The notes: generated by a model not told the origin, from the letters alone. A stretch of 64,000 nucleotides of DNA from an uncultured Flavobacterium sp. (GCA_943912855.1 CALTVC010000013.1:1-64000), one strand, 5' to 3'. Shown: positions 17,389 to 28,300, numbered from the stretch's first letter. Program-made: numbers and translations.

Positions 17389-17953
17389 CAAATTAAAAGG
17401 ATATAAGTTGGTATTGGCTTCGGGCTCACCACGCAGGCAACAGTTTTTGCGTGAGCTTGATGTAGACTTCGAAATTCGCCTTAAAGACATTGAGGAAATT
17501 TATCCTGATACACTTCAGGGCGCTGAGATTACCGATTTTCTTGCAGTGCTTAAAGCCAATGCCTTTGAGCCCGCTCCAAACGAAATCATACTGACCAGTG
17601 ATACCATCGTTTGGCACAAAAATAAGGCTTTGGGTAAACCAAAAGATTATGATGATGCCTTTGCTATGTTACAATCGCTAGCAGGAAACACGCATGAGGT
17701 GATTACATCAGTATGTATTAAAAGTGCTGAGAAGTCAGAGGTGTTTAATGAAACTACCCGCGTTACCTTTAACCCGCTGTCTGACGATGAAATAAAGTAT
17801 TACCTAGACAAGTACCAGCCCTATGACAAAGCCGGTTCTTACGGCATACAGGAGTGGATAGGGCTTGTGGCAATAGCCCGCATAGAAGGTTCGTATGCTA
17901 ATGTTGTAGGACTGCCTGTAGATAAGGTGTACCAAAAACTGTCTGACTTTTAA
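17378..17953 (+). CDS. Maf family nucleotide pyrophosphatase
   Basis: This 191-residue protein has the Maf signatures LASGSPRRQQFL, the TSDTIVWHKNKALGKP block and YQPYDKAGSYGIQEW. Maf proteins hydrolyse dTTP/UTP or modified nucleoside triphosphates as house-cleaning enzymes. It overlaps the UbiA-like gene by 11 bp and lies 8 bp before an MscS gene, so it is part of one operon. Confidence 0.92.
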   Translation: MLNNKLKGYKLVLASGSPRRQQFLRELDVDFEIRLKDIEEIYPDTLQGAEITDFLAVLKANAFEPAPNEIILTSDTIVWHKNKALGKPKDYDDAFAMLQSLAGNTHEVITSVCIKSAEKSEVFNETTRVTFNPLSDDEIKYYLDKYQPYDKAGSYGIQEWIGLVAIARIEGSYANVVGLPVDKVYQKLSDF

Positions 17954-17961
17954 ATATATAA

Positions 17962-18492
17962 ATGGGAGAAATTTTTAGTCATACCAATGAGATTTTAAAT
18001 ACCGGCATACTGCTGGTTATCTTTATACTACTGAGCTTTATTATTAAGAAGTTTACCCGAAGGTATGCTAAAGTATCACATTTATCAGAGGTGCGTACTA
18101 ATCTTATTTCCAAATATATAGATTACGCAATAATTGTGCTTTTCTGCCTTGGTACAATCGTGGTTTGGGGTGTGGAATCCAAGCAGATATTCAACTTCCT
18201 GGGGGCTACGCTTACGGTTATTGGTGTGGCGTTTTTTGCACAATGGAGCATATTAAGCAACATTACGTCTGGGGTAATCATGTTCTTTACGTTCCCGTTT
18301 CGTATAGGGCATGTGATTAAAGTACACGATAAAGATTTCCCTATAGAAGGTCAAATAGAAGATATAAAGGCATTTCATACTATACTGCGCACTCGCGACG
18401 GCGAAATCATTACCTACCCTAACAGCCTGCTGTTACAAAAAGGTGTAAGCATAGTGCCGGTAAAAAATGAGGAAAAGGAATTTTATGATTAA
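17962..18492 (+). CDS. Small MscS-family mechanosensitive channel
   Basis: This 176-residue protein has three hydrophobic segments (about 12-28, 50-70, 75-105), the last being the pore-helix type. The MscS beta domain begins at FPFRIGHVIKVHDKDF. It is shorter than E. coli MscS because the C-terminal alpha/beta domain is absent. It should act in the inner membrane as an osmotic release channel. The 3' end overlaps the deacetylase gene by 8 bp (26 bp if the earlier ATG at 18467 is used). Confidence 0.85.
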   Translation: MGEIFSHTNEILNTGILLVIFILLSFIIKKFTRRYAKVSHLSEVRTNLISKYIDYAIIVLFCLGTIVVWGVESKQIFNFLGATLTVIGVAFFAQWSILSNITSGVIMFFTFPFRIGHVIKVHDKDFPIEGQIEDIKAFHTILRTRDGEIITYPNSLLLQKGVSIVPVKNEEKEFYD

Positions 18493-20986
18493 AAAACAAC
18501 TGTTCAGGGCTACGGTAATTGCGGTGTTGTCTATTAACATAGGCCATGCCCAACCCGCCAAACCTACATCGGCAGAAATATACCATAAGCTCGAAAAGCT
18601 GAACTTCCTTGGGTCGGCGTTATACATAGCCGCCCACCCGGATGATGAAAATACACGGCTAATATCATACCTGGCTAATACCACGCACGCGCGTACAGGT
18701 TATCTGTCACTTACTCGTGGTGATGGTGGGCAAAACCTAATTGGCACAGAACTTCGGGAATTACTTGGGGTTATCCGTACGCAGGAACTTATTGAAGCCC
18801 GTAATATTGATGGAGGTCAACAGTTTTTTAGTAGGGCAAATGACTTTGGGTATTCTAAATTGCCCGATGAAACCCTTCGCATTTGGGACAAGGATGCCGT
18901 ACTACAGGACATGGTTTGGGTGATACGTAACTTTAAGCCCGATGTTATCATTACGCGTTTTGATCACCGCACGCCGGGCAGCACTCACGGGCATCATACC
19001 ACAAGCGCCATGCTTACGCAGGATGCATTTACGCTTGCCTGCAATGAAGATTATGAACCAAAGCAACTCCAGTTTACGCAAACCTGGCAACCAAAACACG
19101 TATTCTTAAACGTGTCGTATTGGTTTTTTGGAAGTAAAGATGAGTTCAATAAAACAGATAAGTCAAAATATGTAAACCTTTCAACCGGAACATATTATGA
19201 TTTGTTAGGAAAGTCGAATCAGGAGATAGCGGCGCTGAGTCGTAGCAGGCATAAATCGCAGGGTTTCGGTTCTACCGGAGAACGTGGCGATGATATGGAA
19301 TACCTGGAGCTGATTAAAGGAGATGCGCTTCAAAACAAGCAAAACCTTTTTGAAGGCACAGATACAACCTGGAACCGGGTTATTGGTGGCAAGCCCATTG
19401 CAGAAAGCATGAACGCGATACTCAAGGCGTATGATTTCAGGAATCCATCAGCATCTTTACCTGCATTGGTAAAATTATATTCGCAGATAAATGCTCTTGA
19501 CGATGATGAGTATTGGAAAAAAATAAAACTTACCGAACTTAAAGATATTATAGCCGAATGCGCTGGGCTTTACCTTGAGGCTGTTGCCGAAAATCAAAGC
19601 GCAACCCCCGGCAGTGTGCTTAAGATACGTTGGGAAGCCGTAAACCGTTCGCCTGTACAAATGGCGTTGCAATCGGTAGCCGTTGAGTCTGCTAACAGCC
19701 TTACTCCGTCGGTACAGGAATTGGATAACAACCAGGATCATAGTGGTAATATTGAGTTGGCTCTCCCCTCTTCACTACCTTACACGTCGCCATATTGGCT
19801 GGATGAGCCGGGAAGTTCAGGTATGTACACCGTTAACGACCTGCATAAAATTGGTAAGGCAGATATTATCCGTCAGCTAAAAGCTACGTTTAATGTAGAA
19901 ATTGAAGGCGTGGTTATCCCTTTCTACAGGGAAATCATTTATAAATACAATGACCCCGTACAGGGCGAAGTATATCAACCATTGGACATTATTCCTGATG
20001 TTACTACACGTTTTATCAATAAGGTACACCTGTTTAGCAACAGTCGCAGTCATACCATAAGCGTAAAAATTAAAGCAGGGCGTGACAATTGCGAGGGTAA
20101 ACTAAAACTTAATCTTCCTGACGGATGGGTAGTTTCACCCGAAAACATTCCGTTTAGCCTGAAGAAAAAAGGTAGTGAAACCATAGTAGATTTTGAAGTA
20201 GCACCACCTGCTTTCGCTACTGAGTCGGCTGCCGTAGCGGTGACTACCATAAACGGTAAGCAATACGACAGGGAGCAAACCATAATTAATTATCCGCACA
20301 TAAACATACAACAGGTTTTATTACCATCTAAAGCTAAGTTTACCCGTGCTGATGTACGTATAAAAGGCACTAACATAGCGTATGTAATGGGTGCCGGTGA
20401 CATCATCCCTGAAAGTCTTAAACAAATGGGTTATGAAGTTACCATACTTAAACCTACTGACATAGCGCCGGAAAGACTTCAGGAGTTTGATGCTGTGATT
20501 ATGGGTATCAGGGCATACAACACGCTGGAAATGCTGGCATTTAAGCAAGATGCATTGTTGCAGTATGTAAATAATGGTGGTACCATGATTACCTTGTACA
20601 ATACTACGGGTGCACTTACCGTTAAAGAGCCGGGACCTTATCATTTGCGTATTTCCCGCGACAGGGTTACCGATGAAGATGCTAAGGTTACGTTCCTGGA
20701 TCCTGCAAACAGATTATTAAATTACCCGAACAAGATTACCGAAAACGACTTTAAGGGTTGGGTACAGGAACAGGGGCTATACTACCCTGACGAGTGGGCA
20801 CCGGAATACACTCCGTTAATTTCTGCTCATGATGCGGGTGAACCCGACCAAAAAGGCGGACTCCTTGTAGCGAAGTACGGAAAAGGGTATTATATTTACA
20901 CAGGTTTAAGCTTCTTCAGGCAGTTGCCTGAGGGCGTATCTGGCGCATACAGGATTATGGCAAACCTTATAGCTGCCGGAAAATAG
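18485..20986 (+). CDS. Secreted PIG-L family deacetylase
   Basis: This 833-residue protein has a Sec signal peptide (MIKKQLFRATVIAVLS) and an N-terminal PIG-L/LmbE deacetylase domain with the zinc motif AHPDDE at residues 50-55. A second metal block, PGSTHGHHTTS, follows. Beta-rich modules come next, and the C-terminal 200 residues resemble a glutamine-amidotransferase-like fold (VMGIRAYNTLE, YVNNGGTMITLYN). It likely removes N-acetyl groups from an extracellular sugar or glycoconjugate. A small membrane peptide and a Na+/solute symporter follow directly, which suggests uptake of the product. The start at 18485 is preferred for its signal peptide; 18467 is possible. Confidence 0.87.
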   Translation: MIKKQLFRATVIAVLSINIGHAQPAKPTSAEIYHKLEKLNFLGSALYIAAHPDDENTRLISYLANTTHARTGYLSLTRGDGGQNLIGTELRELLGVIRTQELIEARNIDGGQQFFSRANDFGYSKLPDETLRIWDKDAVLQDMVWVIRNFKPDVIITRFDHRTPGSTHGHHTTSAMLTQDAFTLACNEDYEPKQLQFTQTWQPKHVFLNVSYWFFGSKDEFNKTDKSKYVNLSTGTYYDLLGKSNQEIAALSRSRHKSQGFGSTGERGDDMEYLELIKGDALQNKQNLFEGTDTTWNRVIGGKPIAESMNAILKAYDFRNPSASLPALVKLYSQINALDDDEYWKKIKLTELKDIIAECAGLYLEAVAENQSATPGSVLKIRWEAVNRSPVQMALQSVAVESANSLTPSVQELDNNQDHSGNIELALPSSLPYTSPYWLDEPGSSGMYTVNDLHKIGKADIIRQLKATFNVEIEGVVIPFYREIIYKYNDPVQGEVYQPLDIIPDVTTRFINKVHLFSNSRSHTISVKIKAGRDNCEGKLKLNLPDGWVVSPENIPFSLKKKGSETIVDFEVAPPAFATESAAVAVTTINGKQYDREQTIINYPHINIQQVLLPSKAKFTRADVRIKGTNIAYVMGAGDIIPESLKQMGYEVTILKPTDIAPERLQEFDAVIMGIRAYNTLEMLAFKQDALLQYVNNGGTMITLYNTTGALTVKEPGPYHLRISRDRVTDEDAKVTFLDPANRLLNYPNKITENDFKGWVQEQGLYYPDEWAPEYTPLISAHDAGEPDQKGGLLVAKYGKGYYIYTGLSFFRQLPEGVSGAYRIMANLIAAGK

Positions 20987-21040
20987 TGTAACAAAATGCC
21001 CGGAAACGGGTCTTATAGTAAAAACAACAAAGCAAATACA

Positions 21041-21145
21041 ATGAAAGATAATCCAACGGCATGGAAAAAGAGCTACACACTGGTGCTGGTGCTCAATATC
21101 CTGTACATAGTGTTGTTTTATTTTTTGATGCAAATCTACTCATAG
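21041..21145 (+). CDS. 34-residue single-pass membrane peptide
   Basis: The reading frame from 21041 to TAG at 21145 encodes MKDNPTAWKKSYTLVLVLNI and so on, with one hydrophobic helix (about 13-31). The basic residues before the helix predict a cytosolic N-terminus. It lies 54 bp after the deacetylase and one base before the symporter start, so translational coupling is likely. Position suggests a small accessory subunit of the symporter, like those known for other transporters, but this is inference. Confidence 0.65.
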   Translation: MKDNPTAWKKSYTLVLVLNILYIVLFYFLMQIYS

Positions 21146-21146
21146 C

Positions 21147-22871
21147 ATGCAGTTATTAGACTGGATAGTGCTCACCGTTACACTACTCTTTATTGTGGCC
21201 TACGGAGCCATAAAAACAAGGGGTAGCAAAAACGTGAACGAATACATACTGGGTAACAACCAAACTCCATGGTGGACCGTGGGGCTTTCGGTTATGGCTA
21301 CCCAGGCAAGTGCCATTACATTTCTTTCCACACCCGGGCAGGCATATCATGACGGGCTTGGGTTTGTGCAGTTTTACTTTGGGTTACCACTTGCCATGAT
21401 TGTAATCTGCATTACTTTCATACCCATTTACCATAAATTAAAAGTTTATACAGCATACGAATTCCTGGAGCAGCGTTTTGATGTAAAAACGCGTTCGCTT
21501 GCGGCCGCACTGTTCCTTATACAAAGAGGACTTGGTACAGGACTTACCATTTACGCACCTGCAATAATCTTATCATCATTGCTGGGCTGGAGCCTTAACC
21601 TGATGAACATTATGATAGGGGCTTTGGTGGTAATATATACTGTAAGCGGTGGTACACGTGCTGTAAACATAACCCACAAGCAACAGACTTTTGTAATAAT
21701 GACGGGCATGATAGCCACGTTTTTTATTATTATGAGTTATCTGCCCAAAGAGCTTAGCTTTAGCAATGCCCTGCACATAGCGGGTGCCAATGACAAACTC
21801 GATGCACTTGATTTTTCTTTTGACACAGATAAACGTTATACACTTTGGAGTGGTTTGGCGGGAGGTTTCTTCCTTGCCCTATCGTATTTTGGTACAGACC
21901 AAAGCCAGGTACAGCGCTATCTTTCGGGTAAATCGATCAAAGAAAGCCAGATGGGGCTTATTATGAACGGTATACTTAAAGTGCCTATGCAGCTGTTTAT
22001 ACTTTTAATAGGTGTTATGGTATTTGTGTTTTTCCAATTCCATGAAGCGCCCTTGCACTTTAACCCGAACAATGCTAAGAATGTCTTGAATTCTCCACAC
22101 AAAGCAGAGTACAATTCCCTTGAAAAGGAACTGAGTGTTGTAGCTAAGGAAAAAGAAGAAATAAGCATGCTGTACGTAAACCAGCTGCACCAGGATTACG
22201 ACAACAAAGAACTACACAACCGCATGGTTGCCCTGAACAATCAGGAGAAAGACCTGCGAGAACAGGCACGAGAACTGATAAGCAAGGTAGATGCCAAGGC
22301 AGAAACAAACGATAAGGATTATGTGTTCTTATACTTTATCCTGAACTTTTTACCAAAAGGACTTATAGGCCTTTTGCTTGCGGTAATATTTTCGGCGGCA
22401 ATGTCCTCGTCAGCTTCAGGGCTTAATGCATTGGCATCTACTACAACAATAGACATTTATAAGCGTCACCTTAAAGGCGAACATTCCGATAAACATTTTG
22501 TAAATGCTACCAAATTGTTTACCGTTTTCTGGGGATTTGTAGCAGTATTATTTGCCTGTGTAGGTACATTGTTTGAAAACCTTATCCAGCTTGTAAACAT
22601 TATTGGTTCCATCTTCTACGGTACGGTACTGGGTATTTTCCTTATAGCGTTTTACATTAAACGCATAAAAGGAAATGCCGTGTTCTGGGCAGCCTGTATT
22701 AGCCAAACCGTAGTAGTGTTAGTGTACTTTAGTAAACTGATAAGCTACCTGTGGCTAAACATACTCGGTGCAGTGCTTACCATAACCATAGCGGCATTAC
22801 TGCAAATGTTTATTAAGGACAAGCACAATCCGCCTGCTATAGAAGAAATCCCTGCCGATACACTAGCCTAA
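21147..22871 (+). CDS. Sodium/solute symporter (SSS family)
   Basis: This 574-residue protein has about 13 membrane helices and SSS signatures: an N-terminal LGNNQTPWWTVGLSVMATQASA, SGGTRAVNITHKQQ and the block SAAMSSSASGLNALASTT carrying the Na+-site-like Ser/Thr. A charged coiled-coil-like loop of about 75 residues (near 312-388) sits between helices, longer than in classic sugar symporters. It probably imports a sugar or amino sugar, given the upstream deacetylase. Its stop overlaps the stop region of yifB on the other strand by 9 bp. Confidence 0.9.
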   Translation: MQLLDWIVLTVTLLFIVAYGAIKTRGSKNVNEYILGNNQTPWWTVGLSVMATQASAITFLSTPGQAYHDGLGFVQFYFGLPLAMIVICITFIPIYHKLKVYTAYEFLEQRFDVKTRSLAAALFLIQRGLGTGLTIYAPAIILSSLLGWSLNLMNIMIGALVVIYTVSGGTRAVNITHKQQTFVIMTGMIATFFIIMSYLPKELSFSNALHIAGANDKLDALDFSFDTDKRYTLWSGLAGGFFLALSYFGTDQSQVQRYLSGKSIKESQMGLIMNGILKVPMQLFILLIGVMVFVFFQFHEAPLHFNPNNAKNVLNSPHKAEYNSLEKELSVVAKEKEEISMLYVNQLHQDYDNKELHNRMVALNNQEKDLREQARELISKVDAKAETNDKDYVFLYFILNFLPKGLIGLLLAVIFSAAMSSSASGLNALASTTTIDIYKRHLKGEHSDKHFVNATKLFTVFWGFVAVLFACVGTLFENLIQLVNIIGSIFYGTVLGIFLIAFYIKRIKGNAVFWAACISQTVVVLVYFSKLISYLWLNILGAVLTITIAALLQMFIKDKHNPPAIEEIPADTLA

Positions 22872-24398
22872 CCACCCGTCCCTATCCAGGCTACGGTACT
22901 GTATGGCTTCGGCTATGTGGTGCGATGCTACATTTTCGCTTGCCTCAAGGTCGGCTATGGTACGGGCTACTTTAAGAATTCTGTCATACGCGCGTGCCGA
23001 AAGGTTTAGCCGTTCCATGGCCGTTTTCAGCAATTGCAACGAAACGTCATCCAAAACACAATATTCCCTGATCAGGCGTGTACCCATCTGTGCATTGTAA
23101 TGTACGTTTTCGTATTGCTCAAAGCGTTGGGTTTGCAGTTCGCGTGCTGCCGTTACACGTTTGCGTATTTCGGCACTGCTTTCTGCCCTTTGGGTTTCGG
23201 TTAGTTTATCAAAAGGTACGGGGGTAACCTCTATGTGTATGTCTATCCTGTCTAACAATGGTCCCGAAATCTTGCTCAGGTAATGTTGCATTTCGTGTGG
23301 AGACGAACTTACCGGAGCGCTCGGGTCGTTAAAATATCCGCCCGGACTTGGATTCATACTTGCCACCAACATAAAACTTGACGGATAGGTAATGGTAAAA
23401 CGCGCCCGGCTTATGGTAACCTCGCGGTCTTCTAAGGGTTGACGCATTACCTCAAGTACTTCGCGTTTAAATTCGGGCAATTCATCCAGGAACAAGACGC
23501 CGTTATGCGATAACGAAATTTCGCCCGGCTGTGGGTAACTCCCTCCTCCTACCAGAGATACTGAACTTGCAGAGTGGTGCGGACTCCTAAACGGACGCTG
23601 GTTCATAAGCCCTACGTTTTTTATCTTGCCGGCAACACTATGTATCTTGGTAGTTTCAAGTGCTTCGCGCAGTGTCATAGGTGGCAGTATGCTTGGCAAA
23701 CGTTTTGCTAACATGGTTTTACCGGCACCGGGAGGCCCTATGAGTATAATGTTATGTCCGCCTGCAGCGGCTATTTCCATGCAACGTTTAATGGACTCCT
23801 GTCCTTTAACGTCGGCAAAGTCAAATTCAGGAAAATCGAGGGTTTTGTAAAACTCCTCTCGGGTATTCACCACAGTAGGTTCAAGCGTACCTAGTCCCTC
23901 AAAAAAGTCGATGATCTCGCTTACGTTTTCCAGCCCGTAAACATCAATTCCACTAACAATGGCAGCCTCTTTTACGTTTTGTTTTGGCAGGAAGAAACCT
24001 TTAAAACCTTCTTCTTTCGCCTTTATGGCTATGGGTAGCACGCCACGAATGGGTTGTAATGAACCATCTAGCGACAGTTCTCCCATAATAATATACTTGT
24101 CTACTTCTTCAGATTTTATTTGCCCCGAAGCGGCAAGTATGCCTACTGCAAGGGTTAGGTCATAAGCAGAGCCTTCCTTTCGCATATCGGCGGGAGCCAT
24201 GTTTATGGTAATCTTTTTTACGGGAAGCTGGTAGCCGTTATTTTTAAGTGCTGCGGCTATACGGTAACTGCTTTCTTTTACGGCATTGTCGGCAAGGCCC
24301 ACGAGGTGGTAACCTACACCTTTATCTATATTTACTTCAACAGTGATGGTAGTGGCTTCTACCCCAAAAACGGCGCTGCCGTATACTTTTATGAGCAT
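22863..24398 (-). CDS. comM: YifB/ComM-type Mg-chelatase-like AAA+ ATPase
   Basis: This 511-residue protein has an N-terminal Lon-protease-like domain (about 1-170), then an AAA+ core with Walker A GPPGAGKTM near 219-227 and Walker B GVLFLDELPEF, and a C-terminal Mg-chelatase domain. This is the YifB/ComM layout. ComM is a hexameric helicase that promotes branch migration during natural transformation; the role in Flavobacteriia is untested. The gene is transcribed alone and converges on the symporter. Confidence 0.92.
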   Translation of the reverse strand: MLIKVYGSAVFGVEATTITVEVNIDKGVGYHLVGLADNAVKESSYRIAAALKNNGYQLPVKKITINMAPADMRKEGSAYDLTLAVGILAASGQIKSEEVDKYIIMGELSLDGSLQPIRGVLPIAIKAKEEGFKGFFLPKQNVKEAAIVSGIDVYGLENVSEIIDFFEGLGTLEPTVVNTREEFYKTLDFPEFDFADVKGQESIKRCMEIAAAGGHNIILIGPPGAGKTMLAKRLPSILPPMTLREALETTKIHSVAGKIKNVGLMNQRPFRSPHHSASSVSLVGGGSYPQPGEISLSHNGVLFLDELPEFKREVLEVMRQPLEDREVTISRARFTITYPSSFMLVASMNPSPGGYFNDPSAPVSSSPHEMQHYLSKISGPLLDRIDIHIEVTPVPFDKLTETQRAESSAEIRKRVTAARELQTQRFEQYENVHYNAQMGTRLIREYCVLDDVSLQLLKTAMERLNLSARAYDRILKVARTIADLEASENVASHHIAEAIQYRSLDRDGWLG

Positions 24399-24550
24399 AG
24401 TTGGTTTTTATTGGCTGTGTGAAAATACGAAAATATCCCGAAAGAAAATCTTTACACCACTATATTGTGTCACAAAGAAGTGGTTTTCTCTTTTCATAAT
24501 TATAAAATAAAGACTTACAAAAATCGTTAGTTTTTTAAATCAAACCTTCT

Positions 24551-25258
24551 ATGAAAAACGTTCAGCTTTATCCGCGGTTATTTGCGTTGTTAACTCTTTG
24601 TTTTGTACTTGCTACTATAGTGGGTACGCTAAGTCATGAACTAGGACATATTGCTGTTGCCCGTAAACTGGGTTATCAGACTAAGTTGTATTATGCTTCT
24701 TCCGGGATTTATTCCCCTAAAGAATTAGCTCTTGATAATTATTACGAAAAAAACAAAAGCTCTATAATGTCTAAAAATAAGTCTTCAGAAAAAGACGAGT
24801 TTTACAGACAGTATAACCTTCTTAATACAGAACGAAATTTCATTAACCTTGGCGGTCCTATACAAACCATTCTAGTAGGAACGCTGGGAATAGTCTTGTT
24901 GTTTTTGAGGCGAAAAAAAATAGCACTATCAGGGATGAAAATAGCCGACTGGCTTTTTATGCTGCTTGCCTTTTTCTGGTCAAGGCAAATATGCAATTTC
25001 CTGATGAAGTGCTACGGAATGTTAAACGGGCGAACCAGCCATAGGGACGATGAATCCAGAATCGACTTGTATTACGGTTTACATATAGGCACCACAGGAT
25101 TAATAACGGCTACAATAGCTACTGCCCTACTCGTTTGGGCTGTATTTTTTGTTATGCCAAAACACCAACGTTTTACATTTATCATTTCGGGATTAGCAGG
25201 CAGTCTTCTTGGTTGGATTGTATGGATGTGGTGGATGGGTCCTATAGTATTACCTTAA
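24551..25258 (+). CDS. Membrane protein with HELGH zinc-peptidase motif
   Basis: This 235-residue protein has about five membrane helices. The first helix contains SHELGHIAVARKLG with His29, Glu30 and His33, the HExxH zinc motif as in M50 site-2-type proteases. A GGPIQT segment follows after a soluble loop of about 60 residues, recalling the conserved GP of M50. I do not see the classic NxxPxxxxDG third-ligand motif, so membership is uncertain. It may be an orphan intramembrane protease or a degenerate relative. Confidence 0.65.
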   Translation: MKNVQLYPRLFALLTLCFVLATIVGTLSHELGHIAVARKLGYQTKLYYASSGIYSPKELALDNYYEKNKSSIMSKNKSSEKDEFYRQYNLLNTERNFINLGGPIQTILVGTLGIVLLFLRRKKIALSGMKIADWLFMLLAFFWSRQICNFLMKCYGMLNGRTSHRDDESRIDLYYGLHIGTTGLITATIATALLVWAVFFVMPKHQRFTFIISGLAGSLLGWIVWMWWMGPIVLP

Positions 25259-25279
25259 TACAATTATACAAAATAAAAA

Positions 25280-25301
25280 TGGGCGCCCAATCGGGCGCCC
25301 A
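25280..25301. terminator. Bidirectional GC-rich terminator
   Basis: A perfect 9-bp stem TGGGCGCCC / GGGCGCCCA has a 4-nt loop, with TTTTTATTTTGT on the minus-strand exit side. It separates the membrane peptidase-like gene from the giant adhesin gene. Confidence 0.85.
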
Positions 25302-25324
25302 TTCTGTTATATATCAGCTAAGGA

Positions 25325-28300
25325 TTAATGACCTTTAGCTACCATAAAGCTTTGTGTATTGTTTTCAGAATATACACGTACAAGGTAGTTTGCTTCTTCA
25401 AGTTGTACCATATTAAGGTCACCTGTAGAAACGTTCCATTGCTGGCTGATTACCTTTTGTCCTTGTAGGGTATATACCTCTACCAGAGTTATGGTAGAAC
25501 CTGAAATAATATGAAGCCTGTCTGTTACCGGGTTCGGATAGTATGTAAACTTGATACTGTCTTTACCATCGGTTTTAAGTACCACTTCTACAGTTACTGC
25601 AAAGAAAGACGATTCACATCCATTTACAGTTTGTGTAGCGTAGTAAGTAGTACCACTTACAAGTTGGGTTCCTTGTGTAAGAGGTGTACCTGCTTCAATA
25701 GCTTCAGGAGAAGCATACCATTGTATGTTGCTTCCTTCTACAACTATATCTTCTATAGTAGCATCTGGGGCAGTATTGGCATTGATAACCTGAGTTGATT
25801 CACCTGTAGGGATAGCAGTAATATTTACCAGAACATCTACCCACGTGCGTGAACTTTCACATCCGTTAACCGTTTGCGTTACAAAGTATACGCCTGTTTC
25901 CAGTGTAGTTGCAGAAGCAAGTGGTTCTGTAGCGTCAGCGCTGGCATACCATTGTAGGTTGCTTCCTTCTGCTTCAAGATTAGCTACAGTAGCGCTTCCG
26001 CAGAAAGTTTGCGCAGAGGCAGTAGCCGGACTTGTAGTGTTAATTGTAACGGTAAAGCTTACTTCAGATGTACATGCTACGGCATTTCCATTAGAAGCAT
26101 AAATATAAATTTCTGTGCTCTGAGTGATTACCTCACCCGCCTGAAGTGCTGTTCCCTGACCGTTTGGTGCAGTGAAATAGTTACCCACTGTTAGCGCAGG
26201 AAGTGTATAGCTTTGGCATACCTCTACATTATTTACCAGAGCAATTACCGGTGAAGTAAAGATAGTAACCGTAAACGATTCTCCTGTTCCACCACAGTTA
26301 TTAGTAGCATATACATAAACCGTCTGGCTTGTTGTAAGCGCAGTTCCGGCAAACATTTGCGTTCCTTGACCATTAGGCAGGGTATAATAATCACCTGCTG
26401 CAAGTTGAGGAAGTACATAACTACCACACGATCTTACGTCTGATACAGGAGCTATAACAGGTAAACTGTTTATAGTTACACTAACCGATGTTCTGGCACT
26501 TTCGCACTGACCCACTATCTGAGATACGTAGTATACACCTGTAGAAAGAACAGAAGTTGAAGCTAAAGGCGTCGTTGTAGTAGCATCGGCGTACCATTGT
26601 AGGCTGGTTCCAATTGCTGTTAACTCTGCAACAGTAGCACCTGTACAGAATGTCTGGGCAGATGCAATAGGTGCATCCAGTACTGTCATAACTTCAACCG
26701 TTACAGTGTTAGAAGTTACACAGCCTGCCGCGTTCCTTACAGTAATGGTATAAGTACCCGGAGCCACATCATTAAAGGTAGCAGACGTCTGGTAGTTACC
26801 TTGATTAAAACTATATTCTAATCCAGGAGCTGCATTGTTTACTATTACAGTACCAGTTGCAACCAAACACGTAGGTTGCGTTACGGTAGTTGTTGGTATA
26901 GCAGGTGCATTTGGAGCGACATTAATATTTACCGAAGTAGCTGTAGAAATACAACCTGCAGCATTCTTAGCCGTTACAGAATATGTACCAGTAGTAAGGT
27001 TAGCGAATGTAGCTGAAGCTTGGTACGAAGTTCCGTTTATGCTGTAGGTAAGACCTGTTCCTGTCGGAGCAGTTACAGTGATTGAACCTGTAGCCGTAGC
27101 ACACGTTGGCTGAACTGTAGTTACAACCGGAGCAGTTGGCGTAGCCGGAGCCACGTTTATCGTAACTGAAGTAGCTGTAGAAATACATCCTGCTGCATTC
27201 TTAGCCGTTACAGAATATGTACCAGCAGTAAGGTTAGCGAATGTAGTTGTTGCCACATACGACGTTCCGTTGATGCTATAGGTAAGTCCTGTTCCTGTTG
27301 GAGCAGTAACCGTGATTGAACCTGTAGCCGTAGCACATGTTGGCTGAACTGAAGTTACAACCGGAGTCGTTGGCGTAGCCGGAGCTGCATTAATCGTAAC
27401 TGAAGTTGCTGTAGAAATACATCCTGCAGCGTTCTTAGCCGTTACAGAATATGTACTAGAGGCAAGGTTAGCGAATGTAGCTGAAGCTTGGTACGAAGTT
27501 CCGTTTATGCTGTAGGTTAGTCCTGTTCCTGTTGGAGCAGTAACCGTGATTGAACCTGTAGCAGTAGCACACGTTGGCTGAACTGAAGTTACAACTGGAG
27601 CTGTTGGCGTAGCCGGAGCCGCGTTTATGGTAACTGAAGTAGCTGTAGAAATACATCCCGCAGCATTCTTAGCCGTTACAGAATATGTACCAGCAGTAAG
27701 GTTAGCGAATGTAGTTGTTGCCACATACGACGTTCCGTTGATGCTATAGGTAAGTCCTGTTCCTGTTGGAGCAGTAACCGTGATTGAACCTGTAGCCGTA
27801 GCACATGTTGGCTGAACTGAAGTTACTGTTGGCGCAACTGGCGTAGCCGGAGCTGCATTAATCGTAACTGAAGTAGCCGAAGAAATACATCCCGCAGCGT
27901 TCTTAGCCGTTACAGAATAAGTTCCCGCAGTAAGGTTAGCGAATGTAGCTGTTGCCACATACGACGTTCCGTTGATGCTGTAGGTTAGTCCTGTTCCTGT
28001 CGGAGCAGTTACTGTGATTGAACCTGTAGCCGTAGTACACGTTGGCTGCACTGAAGTTACAACCGGAGCTGTTGGCGTAGCCGGAGCTGCGTTTATCGTA
28101 ACTGAAGTTGCCGAAGAAATACATCCCGCAGCGTTCTTAGCCGTTACAGAATATGTACCAGCAGTAAGGTTAGCGAATGTAGTTGTTGCCTGGTATGAAG
28201 TTCCGTTGATGCTGTAGGTTAGTCCTGTTCCTGTCGGAGCAGTTACCGTGATTGAACCTGTAGCCGTAGCACACGTTGGCTGAACTGAAGTTACAACCGG

